Shown: positions 54,348 to 62,791 of the stretch, in pieces
Layout: each line of letters opens with the position of its first letter
Numbering within the stretch: position 1 is the first letter of the stretch
Assembly (NCBI RefSeq): GCF_003264365.1
Contig: NZ_PYAK01000002.1
Span: 124,001 to 188,000, forward strand
DNA: 64,000 nt
Reading direction: 5' to 3'
Source: Micromonospora noduli
GTDB lineage: Bacteria; Actinomycetota; Actinomycetes; Mycobacteriales; Micromonosporaceae
Notes under the pieces: model-generated
Databases searched by the model: none
Told to the model about the DNA's origin: nothing
Seen by the model: the letters and a program-made list of their open reading frames with translations, nothing else
Made by a program: the position numbers and the translations under genes

Positions 54348-54796
54348 GCCGGCTCTCCTTCCCGGGTGACCAGCCGAGCCGTGACGGCGGGAACCGGGAC
54401 GCTCAGCTGTCGCGCCGCCCGATGGACACCGACCACGACGTGCACCGCGATGATTCCGTTGAGCGCGTGCAACCCACCGATGGTCAGGCCGAGCGGGGTG
54501 CTGACACCCGACGCGTCAGTGGACGCCTCGGCCAGCATGGCGATGAGCGGCTGGAGGACGACGAGGCCGATCGGCAGGATCGCCAGGCCGACGACCCTTC
54601 CCGGTGCCTTCGCCAGGGCGGCGAACACTGCGGTGAGCACTGTGAGAGTCGGGATGACCGCCATGCCGTTGACGCTGTGCAGCGCGTACGCGTCGTCGCC
54701 GGCGGGTCTGGTGAACCCGCCCACGGCGGCGAGGACGAACTGCACGGCGAACGCGACGAGCAGCAGAGCGCTGATGATGACGAATGCCTTGCGCAT
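54344..54796 (-). CDS. Four-helix membrane protein, DUF6220-like
   Basis: 150 residues with four membrane helices (starting KAFVIISALLLVAFAVQFVLAAVGG). Conserved-looking His residues face the membrane: ALHSVNGMAVIPTL and LHALNGIIAVHVVVGVHRAARQ. Paired His in helices suggest heme or copper binding, but this is inference. It overlaps the membrane-multicopper-oxidase gene by four bases, so the two products probably work together, perhaps as electron donor and acceptor. Confidence 0.75.
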   Translation of the reverse strand: MRKAFVIISALLLVAFAVQFVLAAVGGFTRPAGDDAYALHSVNGMAVIPTLTVLTAVFAALAKAPGRVVGLAILPIGLVVLQPLIAMLAEASTDASGVSTPLGLTIGGLHALNGIIAVHVVVGVHRAARQLSVPVPAVTARLVTREGEPA

Positions 54797-54806
54797 GGGT
54801 TACCTC

Positions 54807-55802
54807 CTAGAGGCGCGCCGAGGCGAGGGCCCGGGCGACGTGATCGGTGGCCGTGATCGCCCCGTACGCGACCAACCGCACGAGGTCGGCGTCGGCGGGG
54901 TGGGAGAGCCGCCAGAGAGCGACGTCGCCCGGGCTGATCGCGCTGGGCGCGAACGCCGCCAGCAACGCGATCCGCGTCCCGATGCGGTCCGTGCCCGGCA
55001 CGTCCCGGACCAGGTCGACGGCCCAGTCCGCCGGCCGGGCCGGGAACCGCCCGTCCTCCCAGCGCACCGTGGCCGTGACGGTCTGGCGCGCCACGTCGCC
55101 CAGCAGCAGGTCCCCACCCCGGGTGGCGGCGTCCCGCAGCGACGCGTAGGCGACGCCCACCGGGCTGTCCCCCGCCCAGGCGGGAGGTGATGTGGTCGGG
55201 TCGGCGTCGAGGAGCGGGAGGCTTCGGCCGGGCTCCTTCGGCTCCCGGGCCGCCTTGGCGTAGAGCCGGCCCCCGACCGAGCGCACCAGTGGGGAGCGTT
55301 GCAGGCCGCCGGGGAGCAGGTCGGGGTCGAGCAACGCGGAGACGACCCGGTTGATGAAGTGGAAGGCGAGCAGGGTGCCGGTGATCTCCGGGCCGTGGGT
55401 GCTGGTCCAGTCGGCGGCTCTGGGGCTGCGGCTCGCCTGCGCCCAGACGACGAGCGCGGCGTGCCTCGGCTCGGTGGGCGTCTCGCCCCGGGCGACGGCC
55501 TCGGCCAGCTTCGGTGCGCCCAGCGCGTGCAGCAGCAGCACGTGGGCGTCGACGCAGAACTGACAGCGGTTGGCCCGGGACACCGCTGCCGCGACGAGTT
55601 CGCGCTCGACCCGGGGCGCGTCGCCGGCGAGCAGCGCCTCCCGCATCAGCGCCCAGGTCGCGGCCAGCACCTCCGGCACGGCCGAGAGCGCCTGGAAGGT
55701 CGGCAACGGCCCGAGAAAGTCGTCGCGCAACTGTTGGTAGACGGCCGCTGTGCGGCCGGTGGCCGCCCTCGTCGGCGTGGGGGTGAAGAAGCGGTATGTC
55801 AT
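54807..55802 (-). CDS. AhpD/carboxymuconolactone-decarboxylase-like peroxidase-related protein
   Basis: 331 residues. The N-terminal half has the AhpD-type redox motif in RANRCQFCVDAHVLLLHALG, with Cys80, Cys83 and His87. This predicts hydroperoxide reduction through a thiol pair. The C-terminal ~150 residues are an extension without a motif I know. First gene of the operon with the DUF6220-like protein and membrane multicopper oxidase (10 bases to the next gene). It starts 144 bases from the divergent histidine kinase gene, which may control it. Confidence 0.85.
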   Translation of the reverse strand: MTYRFFTPTPTRAATGRTAAVYQQLRDDFLGPLPTFQALSAVPEVLAATWALMREALLAGDAPRVERELVAAAVSRANRCQFCVDAHVLLLHALGAPKLAEAVARGETPTEPRHAALVVWAQASRSPRAADWTSTHGPEITGTLLAFHFINRVVSALLDPDLLPGGLQRSPLVRSVGGRLYAKAAREPKEPGRSLPLLDADPTTSPPAWAGDSPVGVAYASLRDAATRGGDLLLGDVARQTVTATVRWEDGRFPARPADWAVDLVRDVPGTDRIGTRIALLAAFAPSAISPGDVALWRLSHPADADLVRLVAYGAITATDHVARALASARL

Positions 55803-55879
55803 GGGCTCGATGCTCGTTCCGGCGGGCCGGAAAAACGTCGTGCCGCCGCAGACACTTGCCCCGCCGCTCATACCGCGCC

Positions 55880-55902
55880 CGTGGTACGCCGCAGGTACCA
55901 CG
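55880..55902. promoter_or_regulatory. 8+7+8 palindrome in the divergent promoter of the two-component system
   Basis: CGTGGTAC, seven bases, GTACCACG: perfect arms. It lies between the divergent AhpD-like operon and the histidine kinase gene, 44 bases before the kinase start. A natural candidate site for the NarL-type response regulator. Confidence 0.55.
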
Positions 55903-55946
55903 CGCGCGGGATGCTCCACCGACGACGGCCGTTCTACAGTGCGACC

Positions 55947-57077
55947 ATGCGCCGCGACCTCCCGTACGCCCTCGGCGGGCTCGCCCTCGGCGTCCTCCTG
56001 CTCGGCAACGCCGTGCTCACCCCGGACGCCGCGCCGGTCGAGGTGCTCGACGTCGCCCTGGTCCTCGCCACTGTGGTGGCCCTGGCGGCGTGCCGGCGCT
56101 ACCCGGTGGTGGCGCTGGGCGTGGTCACCGTCGCCATGCTGGCCGTTCACGTCCGGGTGCACCCCGGGGTGTCCGCCGCGTTCCCCGTCCTCTGCGCGGT
56201 GTACGTCAGCGCCTGGCAGGGACACCGGTCGGCCTCCGCCGTGGCGAGCCTCGCCTTCCTCGGTAGCTTTTTGGCCCGCGACATCTCGATGGCGCCGGCC
56301 GGCCGACCGGGCCAACTGGTCGCCGAGCGGACGGCCCTGCTGCTCGGCTGGTTCGTGGCGGCCAACGTCGCCGGGCTCGTCGCGCGGCAGCGCCGGGCGT
56401 ACCTGGAGCAGGTCGAGCAACGGGCGATCGAGGCCGAACGCACCCGCGAGGAGATGGCGTTGCGGCGCGCCGGGGAGGAGCGCCTGCGCATCGCCCGCGA
56501 CCTGCACGACTCCCTGACCCACAGCATCTCGGTGATCAAGGTGCAGGCCGGGATCGCCGTGCACCTGGCGCGCAAGCACGGCGAGGAGCCGTCGGCCACG
56601 CTGCTGGCGATCCAGGAGGCCAGCGGCGCCGCGATGCGGGAACTCCGTACGACCCTGGACGTCCTCCGCGCACCAACCGACGGCGATCGGGTCGGGCTGG
56701 CCCGGGTGGACGAGCTGGCCGAGCGGACCCGGGCGGCCGGCGTACCGGTGCAGGTGACCGTCACCGGCCAGCGCGGGGATCTGCCCGACGAGGTCGACCA
56801 GGCCGGGTACCGGGTCATCCAGGAGGCACTCACCAACGTGGCCCGCCACGCCGGGCCCGCGACAGCGCACATCCAGGTGGAGTACGCCCCGGCGGGGCTG
56901 ACCGTCGCGGTCACCGACGACGGTCAGGCGTCACTGGCCGAGCCGTTGACCCCGGGCGTGGGCCTGCGCGGCATGCGGGAGCGGGTCAGCGCCCTGGGCG
57001 GCACGCTGCGGACCGCCGCGCACGACGACCACGGGTTCACCGTACGGGCCACCTTCCCGCTGGACGGCCCGCGATGA
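55947..57077 (+). CDS. Sensor histidine kinase, NarL-partner (HisKA_3) type
   Basis: 376 residues. Four to five N-terminal membrane helices (~5-145) without a large extracytoplasmic domain suggest sensing within the membrane. The phosphoacceptor helix is EERLRIARDLHDSLTHSISVI with His187. The HATPase part has RVIQEALTNVARHAGPATA (N box) and GVGLRGMRERVSALGG (G box). It would phosphorylate the response regulator encoded 25 bases downstream. Start chosen at MRRDLPYALGG; a -10-like TACAGT is 6-11 bases upstream, so the message may be almost leaderless. Confidence 0.94.
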   Translation: MRRDLPYALGGLALGVLLLGNAVLTPDAAPVEVLDVALVLATVVALAACRRYPVVALGVVTVAMLAVHVRVHPGVSAAFPVLCAVYVSAWQGHRSASAVASLAFLGSFLARDISMAPAGRPGQLVAERTALLLGWFVAANVAGLVARQRRAYLEQVEQRAIEAERTREEMALRRAGEERLRIARDLHDSLTHSISVIKVQAGIAVHLARKHGEEPSATLLAIQEASGAAMRELRTTLDVLRAPTDGDRVGLARVDELAERTRAAGVPVQVTVTGQRGDLPDEVDQAGYRVIQEALTNVARHAGPATAHIQVEYAPAGLTVAVTDDGQASLAEPLTPGVGLRGMRERVSALGGTLRTAAHDDHGFTVRATFPLDGPR

Positions 57078-57102
57078 CCGCCCGCCTCCCGGAGGAGCCG
57101 GG

Positions 57103-57765
57103 ATGATCCGGGTGCTGCTCGCCGACGACCAGGCGCTGATGCGAGCCGGCTTCCGGGCACTGCTCGACGCCGAGGACCACCTGGAGGTCGTCGGCGAGGC
57201 GACCGACGGCACCTCGGCCGTCCACCTGTCGCGGTGTCTGCGCCCGGACGTCGTCCTGATGGACGTGCAGATGCCGGGCCTCGACGGCATCGAGGCCACC
57301 CGGCGCATCGCCGCTGATCCCGACCTCGCCGCGATCCGCGTGCTCATCCTCACCAACTACGGGCTCGACTCCTATGTGTTCGCCGCCCTCCGCGCCGGCG
57401 CCAGCGGCTTTCTCCTGAAGGACGCCGACCCCGCCGACCTGCTGCACGCCGTCACCGTCGTCGCGCGCGGTGACGCGCTGCTCGCGCCGACGGTCACCCG
57501 CACACTGATCAGTGAGTTCGTGGCCGGCCCACCGCCGGCCGTGCCAACGGCCGGGCGCGACGTACTGACCGCCCGGGAGCAGGAGGTCGTCCAGCTGGTC
57601 GCCCGTGGGCTGACCAACGACGAGATCGCCGTGCGCATGGTGATCAGTCCGCTGACCGCCAAGACACACGTCAACCGGGCGATGACGAAGCTGCACTGCC
57701 GCGACCGGGCGCAGCTGGTCGTGTGGGCGTACGAGTCGGGGCTGATCACGCCCCGTCGGCGGTGA
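57103..57765 (+). CDS. NarL/FixJ-family response regulator
   Basis: 220 residues. Receiver domain with Asp8/Asp9 (LLADDQ), phosphoacceptor Asp54 (VVLMDVQMPGLDG), conserved Thr/Lys region ILTNYGLDSYVFAALRAGASGFLLKD, and a C-terminal LuxR-type helix-turn-helix LTAREQEVVQLVARGLTNDEIAVRM. Activated by the upstream kinase, it binds DNA as a dimer. The palindrome in the divergent promoter of the pair is its likely site, which would tie the multicopper oxidase operon to it. Confidence 0.96.
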   Translation: MIRVLLADDQALMRAGFRALLDAEDHLEVVGEATDGTSAVHLSRCLRPDVVLMDVQMPGLDGIEATRRIAADPDLAAIRVLILTNYGLDSYVFAALRAGASGFLLKDADPADLLHAVTVVARGDALLAPTVTRTLISEFVAGPPPAVPTAGRDVLTAREQEVVQLVARGLTNDEIAVRMVISPLTAKTHVNRAMTKLHCRDRAQLVVWAYESGLITPRRR

Positions 57766-57871
57766 ACGCCGTCTCCGAGAAGGCCCCGATCAACCCCCCT
57801 TGGCAACATGAGGGAGGATCGACGCACTAGCATTGCCGCCGTCCGCGACGGCTCTGCTGAATCGAGGCGAC

Positions 57872-58585
57872 ATGCGTTGGCTCCGTCGATTGCTGGGCGG
57901 TAGGAAGGTCCAGCTCGACCCGGGACGCCAGCAGGCGCTGCTGCACGACGTCCAGTCCCGGTACGGCCCCCACGCGCGGATCCGGTTCAACGAGCAGGTC
58001 GACGCGCTCACCGGTTCGCTCGACAGTGACGACGGCCTGGTGGTGGCGACCCGGATCGTGAGTCAGGTCGCCGACGAGGCCCACGTGGACCTTCAGGCCC
58101 AGGCCCAGGAGATCCACCGACGGACCGGCCGACGGCTGCTGGTGCACCGCCGTAACTACCGGCCGCTGTGGAAGGAGGCGGGCCCGGCCCTGCGCTGGCC
58201 GCTGTTCGCGTTGCCGTGTGGCTTCCACCCGTACGCGCAGGTGGCCGCCGCCGTCACAGTGGTCGGCACCCGGGCGCCCCGGCTCGACCGGGTGACCGAC
58301 CCGAACCCGCTGGTGACCCGCGTGTTCGAGGTGCTCGACCTGACCACCTCCGGCTGGGAGTACGGCCGGGTGCGGGTGGACACCGACGCCGCCACCCTGG
58401 CCGATCGACTGATCGTCAGTGCCGGGCAGGTCCTCGCGGCGATGGACGACCCGCCGCGACTGCCGCCCGCGGTCCGTGAGCTGATGCGTCGCAACAACAC
58501 CGTCGCGGTGCACGACCCGTCCAGCCCCCGGGCGGTGGGCGGGATCAACCTGGGCGCGCGGATGCGGGAGGAGTTCCTGGTCTGA
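57872..58585 (+). CDS. Hypothetical cytosolic protein
   Basis: 237 residues from MRWLRRLLGGRK after CGAGGCG; an upstream in-frame start at 57833 is possible. No signal peptide or membrane helix. The sequence is rich in Arg, Val and Asp, with a segment HRRTGRRLLVHRRNYRPLWKEAGP and LPCGFHPYAQVAAAVTVVG. I recognise no family. It follows the two-component system by 106 bases on the same strand, and its codon use is normal for the window. It may be a lineage-specific housekeeping-type protein. Confidence 0.68.
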   Translation: MRWLRRLLGGRKVQLDPGRQQALLHDVQSRYGPHARIRFNEQVDALTGSLDSDDGLVVATRIVSQVADEAHVDLQAQAQEIHRRTGRRLLVHRRNYRPLWKEAGPALRWPLFALPCGFHPYAQVAAAVTVVGTRAPRLDRVTDPNPLVTRVFEVLDLTTSGWEYGRVRVDTDAATLADRLIVSAGQVLAAMDDPPRLPPAVRELMRRNNTVAVHDPSSPRAVGGINLGARMREEFLV

Positions 58586-58598
58586 GCGCCAGCGGGCG

Positions 58599-59366
58599 CT
58601 ACTGATCGGGGCGTCGACGCGCGAGATGCACGATGACGTCGGCGGAGAGCTCGACCGTCTCGGGCAGGACCTGTTCGATCTGGGCGAAGACCTGCTCCTG
58701 CTCCGAGGTCGGCAGCTCGAGATACGCCGAGATCGTCGACAGATGCCCGACGTAGTCGCGAGCACTCATCGTCAGCCGACGCTCGATCACGGTCTGCTGC
58801 ACATCGGTGAACCATTCGGACCGCTGGAGCTCGGTGCCCGGCCACTGCATGGCCTGCCCCGCGGGCGTGCCATCGGGCGACGGAATCTCGTCGCTCTCCA
58901 GGAAGGGTGCCCGGGCGACGCGGACAGCGTCCGCCACCGCCGGGTCAACCAGCTGGGTCGGTCCACCGAACGAGGCGAACACGCCGCCGGGTTCCAGCAG
59001 CGCGGCCATCCGCGACCATCGCTCCTCCGGTTTCGTCCAGTGCAGTGCCGCTGCCGCGTAGACCAGGTGGTACCTCGCGCCCGGCCGCAGGTCCTCGAAT
59101 GCGGCCCGCACGGTCCGGACGCCTGCTGGCACGTGCCTGCGCAGCTCGGCGAGCATGGCCCCGTCCGGCTCGGTCGCGGTGACAGTGACGCCCGCTCCGG
59201 CGAACAGCCGGGTCGCCTTGCCGGTTCCGGCGCCGATCTCCAGGGCCGTTCGAATGGGCCGATCCACGTACGTCAGCACCAGGTCGACAAGCTCGGCGGG
59301 GTAGCCCGGTCGGTACCGCTCGTATCGTTGGGCCACCATTCCAAAGCTCAGTGCGCGAGCAGGCAT
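58599..59366 (-). CDS. SAM-dependent methyltransferase (class I)
   Basis: 255 residues from the ATG at 59366; a second ATG nine codons later, at MVAQRYERYRPGYPAELV, is also plausible. Motif I TALEIGAGTGKATRLFAGAG binds SAM; post-I is VTVTATEPDGAMLAELRRHVP, and the later HLVYAAAALHWTKPEERWSRMAALLEPGGVFA is typical of Methyltransf_11-like enzymes close to trans-aconitate methyltransferase. Substrate unknown. Convergent with the hypothetical gene on its left and divergent from the FGGY kinase. Confidence 0.92.
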   Translation of the reverse strand: MPARALSFGMVAQRYERYRPGYPAELVDLVLTYVDRPIRTALEIGAGTGKATRLFAGAGVTVTATEPDGAMLAELRRHVPAGVRTVRAAFEDLRPGARYHLVYAAAALHWTKPEERWSRMAALLEPGGVFASFGGPTQLVDPAVADAVRVARAPFLESDEIPSPDGTPAGQAMQWPGTELQRSEWFTDVQQTVIERRLTMSARDYVGHLSTISAYLELPTSEQEQVFAQIEQVLPETVELSADVIVHLARRRPDQ

Positions 59367-59497
59367 GCCGACAATCCTGTCACCACTCGCGTCGGCGATG
59401 CCCGGTCTTCCAGGCAACGGGTGGGCTACGCGCCGCCGTGACGACAACTGCGCGCAACCGCTTGCCGGCCCGCCGAACACCGCTCGACCATGTGCGG

Positions 59498-61024
59498 ATG
59501 GGGCCGGAGCGTCGGGTGATCGTCGGTGTCGACGTGGGCACCACTGCCGTGCGGGCTGTCGCGTTCGCGTTGGACGGCACCGCACGACACGTCGCAACGC
59601 GGGAGTACCCACTGCTTGAGCCGATGCCCGGCTGGCAGGTACAGGAGCCGGACGTGCTGATGGCGGCCACAGTGGCGGCGATGTCCGCGTGTGTGGCCGG
59701 CACCGCCGGGGCGGAGGTGGTCGCCCTCGCGCTGAGCTCCGCCAGGTACGGCCTGATCGGGCTGGACGCGGCCATGACGCCGGTGACGCCGCTGCTGACC
59801 CGGCGGGACGCGCGGTCGTCGGAGGCGGCCCGTGAGTTGCGGTTGTCCGGCCAGAGCCGGGAGCTGCACCGGTTGACGGGCACACCCGTGCATTCGATGA
59901 ACCCGCTCTGCAAGCTCCTGTGGTTCGCCCGCCATGAGCCGTACCTCTGCACGGCGACGCGGTGGTGGATCGGCCTCAAGGACTACGTGGTCCATCGGCT
60001 CACCGGGATGTTGGTGACCGAGCTGTCCTCGGCATCCGGCACCGGGATGTTCGATGTGCACCGCCGACTGTGGAGTTCCGCCGTACTCGATCTTGCCGGG
60101 GTGTCCGAGAGTCAGCTGCCCCCGGTGCTGCCCACGACTGCGGTGTTGCGGTTGTCGCCGACGGCCGGACGCGCGGTCGGCCTGCCCTCCGGCACACCGG
60201 TCGTCGTCGGCGCGGGAGACGGTCCGTTGCGGAGTCTGGGCGCGGCGGCGATCGACCCCAGCGTCGGTGGCCTGACGCTCGGGGCCACCGGGGCCCTGCG
60301 GACTGTCGTCGAGGCTCCCCTCACCGACCCGGGCGAGACCTTCGCCTGCGGTGCGCTGACCGACGACGCCTGGGTTGTCGGCGGCGCGGTCAGCAACGGC
60401 GGCAACGTCGTACGGTGGGCGGGACGCGTCCTCGGTGACGACAGTGCCGCGCCCGCGCTCCTGGACCTCGCCGAGCGGATCGCACCGGGCAGCGGTGGTC
60501 TCGTGATGCTGCCCTACCTGCGGGCCGACGAGGCCCCGCCGCAGGGCTGTGCCCCGCCGGGCGCGTTCCTGGGCCTGCGCAGCGAGCACTCGCGCGGGCA
60601 CCTGGTCCGGGCCGCCGTGGAGGGCGTCTGCCTGCAACTCGCTGGTGTCCGTGACCGGCTGGCCGAGTTGACGCCGATCGGCAGCGTCCGCCTGACCGGC
60701 GGCGCCTTCGCGTCCCCGCTGTGGCGCGAGGTGATGGCGGCGGTGCTGGACTGCCCGGTCCGCGTCGCGGGTGTGGCCGACCACGTCACCCTCGGCGCGG
60801 CGACCCTCGGGCTCTTCGCGACCGGGCACACCGCCGATCTCCAGGAGGCGGTCACCCAGCTCGATCCCGCGGTCGCCGCCGGCGAGCCCGTCGCTGTGGA
60901 CCCGGCTCTCGCCGCGGCCTATCGCGGTCTGCGGACGAGACTGCCCGCGCTCCTCACCGTCGCGGGTCGCCTGGGCGAGATCCTCGACGCCGGCGCCGGC
61001 CTCAGTGCTCCGGCTCGTCCTTGA
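59498..61024 (+). CDS. FGGY-family carbohydrate kinase (gluconokinase/xylulokinase-like)
   Basis: 508 residues; a GTG two codons upstream is an alternative start. The first ATPase-fold half begins VIVGVDVGTTAVRAVAFALDG (phosphate 1 motif), and the second half contains GGLTLGATGALRTVV and LTGGAFASPLWREVMAAVLDCPV (adenosine motif). The segment GYGLIGLDA-like (RYGLIGLDAAMTPVTPLLTRRD) and CLQLAGVRDRL fit gluconokinase-type members. It phosphorylates a sugar or polyol in the cytoplasm. Its end overlaps the convergent ABC permease gene by 23 bases. Confidence 0.93.
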   Translation: MGPERRVIVGVDVGTTAVRAVAFALDGTARHVATREYPLLEPMPGWQVQEPDVLMAATVAAMSACVAGTAGAEVVALALSSARYGLIGLDAAMTPVTPLLTRRDARSSEAARELRLSGQSRELHRLTGTPVHSMNPLCKLLWFARHEPYLCTATRWWIGLKDYVVHRLTGMLVTELSSASGTGMFDVHRRLWSSAVLDLAGVSESQLPPVLPTTAVLRLSPTAGRAVGLPSGTPVVVGAGDGPLRSLGAAAIDPSVGGLTLGATGALRTVVEAPLTDPGETFACGALTDDAWVVGGAVSNGGNVVRWAGRVLGDDSAAPALLDLAERIAPGSGGLVMLPYLRADEAPPQGCAPPGAFLGLRSEHSRGHLVRAAVEGVCLQLAGVRDRLAELTPIGSVRLTGGAFASPLWREVMAAVLDCPVRVAGVADHVTLGAATLGLFATGHTADLQEAVTQLDPAVAAGEPVAVDPALAAAYRGLRTRLPALLTVAGRLGEILDAGAGLSAPARP

Positions 61025-61892
61025 CCTGGGCCACCAGCTGGGTCGGGTTGACGTAGCGCAGCGCGACGACGAGGAGGACCAGCATCATCGAGGTGTAGAT
61101 GACCGCCATGGCGTCGACCGACTGCTGAGCCCTAATACCGGACGCGGACATCGAGTAGTAGAGCGCCACCACCAGGGTCTGCGAGTCGGGCCCCGCAGTC
61201 AGGAAGGTGAGCTCGAACATGCCCACGGTGCGGACCAGCACGAGGATCGCGGAGGCGAGGATGCCCGGCACGAGCAGCGGCGTGAGGACCCGGAGGAACA
61301 CCGTCCGCAGGCCCGCGCCGCACATGCGCGCGGCGCTCTCGATCCTCGGGTCGATCTGCTCGATGAACGGGGTCATGGTCAGGATGACGAAGGGCACCGA
61401 CGGCACGAGGTTGGCGAGCACCACCCCGGACATGTGCCCGGCCAGGCCGAACTTGTAGAGGACTGTCGCCAGCGGGATGCCGTACGTGATCGGGGGCATC
61501 AGAATGGGCAGCAGGAACACCAGGAAGATCAGCCGTTTGCCCGGGAACGAGCGCCGCGCGAGGGCGTAGGCGGCCGGCACGCCGATCACCAGCGAGAGGC
61601 CCACGACGAGTACGGAGACCTCCAGTGTCACGACGATGACCTGGAGGAGCGCGAACTCGTCCCAGGCTCGGGCGTACCAGCTGGTGGTGTAGCCGTCCGG
61701 GAGCCAGGTGTCGAACCAGCGCTGGCCGAACGAGCTGACCAGCACGGACGCCACGACGCCCAGCAGGTTGAGGAAGAAGAAGATGACGACGCCCCACACG
61801 ATCCAGGCGGCCGGGCGCGCGGCGATGCGCCGCCGCCGGTCGGTGCTGGTGGCGGGGGGCCGCGCTGGTGGGGCCTGGGTGGTCGTTGCCAT
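61002..61892 (-). CDS. ABC transporter permease (PotC/spermidine-iron type)
   Basis: 296 residues, six membrane helices plus a basic N-terminal tail. The permease EAA loop is ESAARMCGAGLRTVFLRVLTPLLVPGILASA. It pairs with the second permease encoded just upstream; start and stop codons of the two genes overlap at base 61892 (TGATG type). Together they form the channel of a transporter of the spermidine/putrescine/iron/phosphonate class. The last 23 bases overlap the convergent FGGY kinase gene. Confidence 0.94.
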   Translation of the reverse strand: MATTTQAPPARPPATSTDRRRRIAARPAAWIVWGVVIFFFLNLLGVVASVLVSSFGQRWFDTWLPDGYTTSWYARAWDEFALLQVIVVTLEVSVLVVGLSLVIGVPAAYALARRSFPGKRLIFLVFLLPILMPPITYGIPLATVLYKFGLAGHMSGVVLANLVPSVPFVILTMTPFIEQIDPRIESAARMCGAGLRTVFLRVLTPLLVPGILASAILVLVRTVGMFELTFLTAGPDSQTLVVALYYSMSASGIRAQQSVDAMAVIYTSMMLVLLVVALRYVNPTQLVAQVKDEPEH

Positions 61893-62791
61893 CAGCCCTT
61901 GCCTCCGCTGGAGCCGGTGTAGAAGCGGCTACGAGCGGCCAGCACCACAGCGATGATGACCAGCTCGACGAAGCCCATGATCATGGCGATCGCCGACGCG
62001 TACGGGTAGTCGTACTGCTCGTAGGCCGCCTGGTAGGCGGCGAGGGAGATGACCCGGGTCTCCCCGGCCGGGTTGCCGACCAGAACTGCCGACGGGAACA
62101 CACTGAACGCCAGGACGAACGTCAGGCAGAAGGTCGTGGCGAGGCCGGGCATCAGCAGCGGCAGGGTGATCCGGGTGAACCGACGACGCCAGTCCGCGCC
62201 CAGCGTCGCGGCCGCTCGTTCCAGGGTCGGGTCGATGCCGGACAGGTACGAGAGCACCAGCAGGAACGCGAATGGAAAGCCGGTGATCACCAGGGAGAAG
62301 AACACGCCCCAGTAGTTGTGGGTCAGCCGCACCGGCTCGTCGACGAGATGGGTGGCCAGCAGGATCCGGTTGAACCAGCCGGTGGGGCCGAGGAAGTTCA
62401 GCAACCCCTGTGCGGTGAGGACCGTGCCGAGTGTGATCGGCACGACCAGCAGCGTGGTGACCAGCCGTTTGCCCCGGAACCGGCCGCGCATCCGGTAGGC
62501 GATCGGCACCGCCGCGAGGACGTTCAGGAGCGCGGCGGGCAACGCGATCCGCAGCGTGATCCAGATCGTGCCGCGCTCGTAGGAGTCGGAGAAGAACCGG
62601 GCGTAGTCGCTGAACGGCCCGCCAGTGGTCGGCTGGAACGAGAGCGTCAGGCCGTAGAAGAACGGGTAGAGGAACAGGGCGATGACGAAGACCAAGGCCG
62701 GGACCAGCAACCAGAGCTGACGATCGACGCCCCGCTCGGCGAGACGGTGCTGCCAGTGCGCCAGCGGCCTCCCGGGCCCGGCGCCGCTCAC
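61892..62791 (-). CDS. ABC transporter permease (PotB/spermidine-iron type)
   Basis: 299 residues, six membrane helices; first helix LWLLVPALVFVIALFLYPFFYGL. EAA loop LERAAATLGADWRRRFTRITLPLLMPGLATTF. It overlaps the ATPase gene by four bases (62788-62791) and the second permease gene by one base, so all subunits are made in fixed proportion. Substrate not readable from the permease. Confidence 0.94.
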   Translation of the reverse strand: MSGAGPGRPLAHWQHRLAERGVDRQLWLLVPALVFVIALFLYPFFYGLTLSFQPTTGGPFSDYARFFSDSYERGTIWITLRIALPAALLNVLAAVPIAYRMRGRFRGKRLVTTLLVVPITLGTVLTAQGLLNFLGPTGWFNRILLATHLVDEPVRLTHNYWGVFFSLVITGFPFAFLLVLSYLSGIDPTLERAAATLGADWRRRFTRITLPLLMPGLATTFCLTFVLAFSVFPSAVLVGNPAGETRVISLAAYQAAYEQYDYPYASAIAMIMGFVELVIIAVVLAARSRFYTGSSGGKG

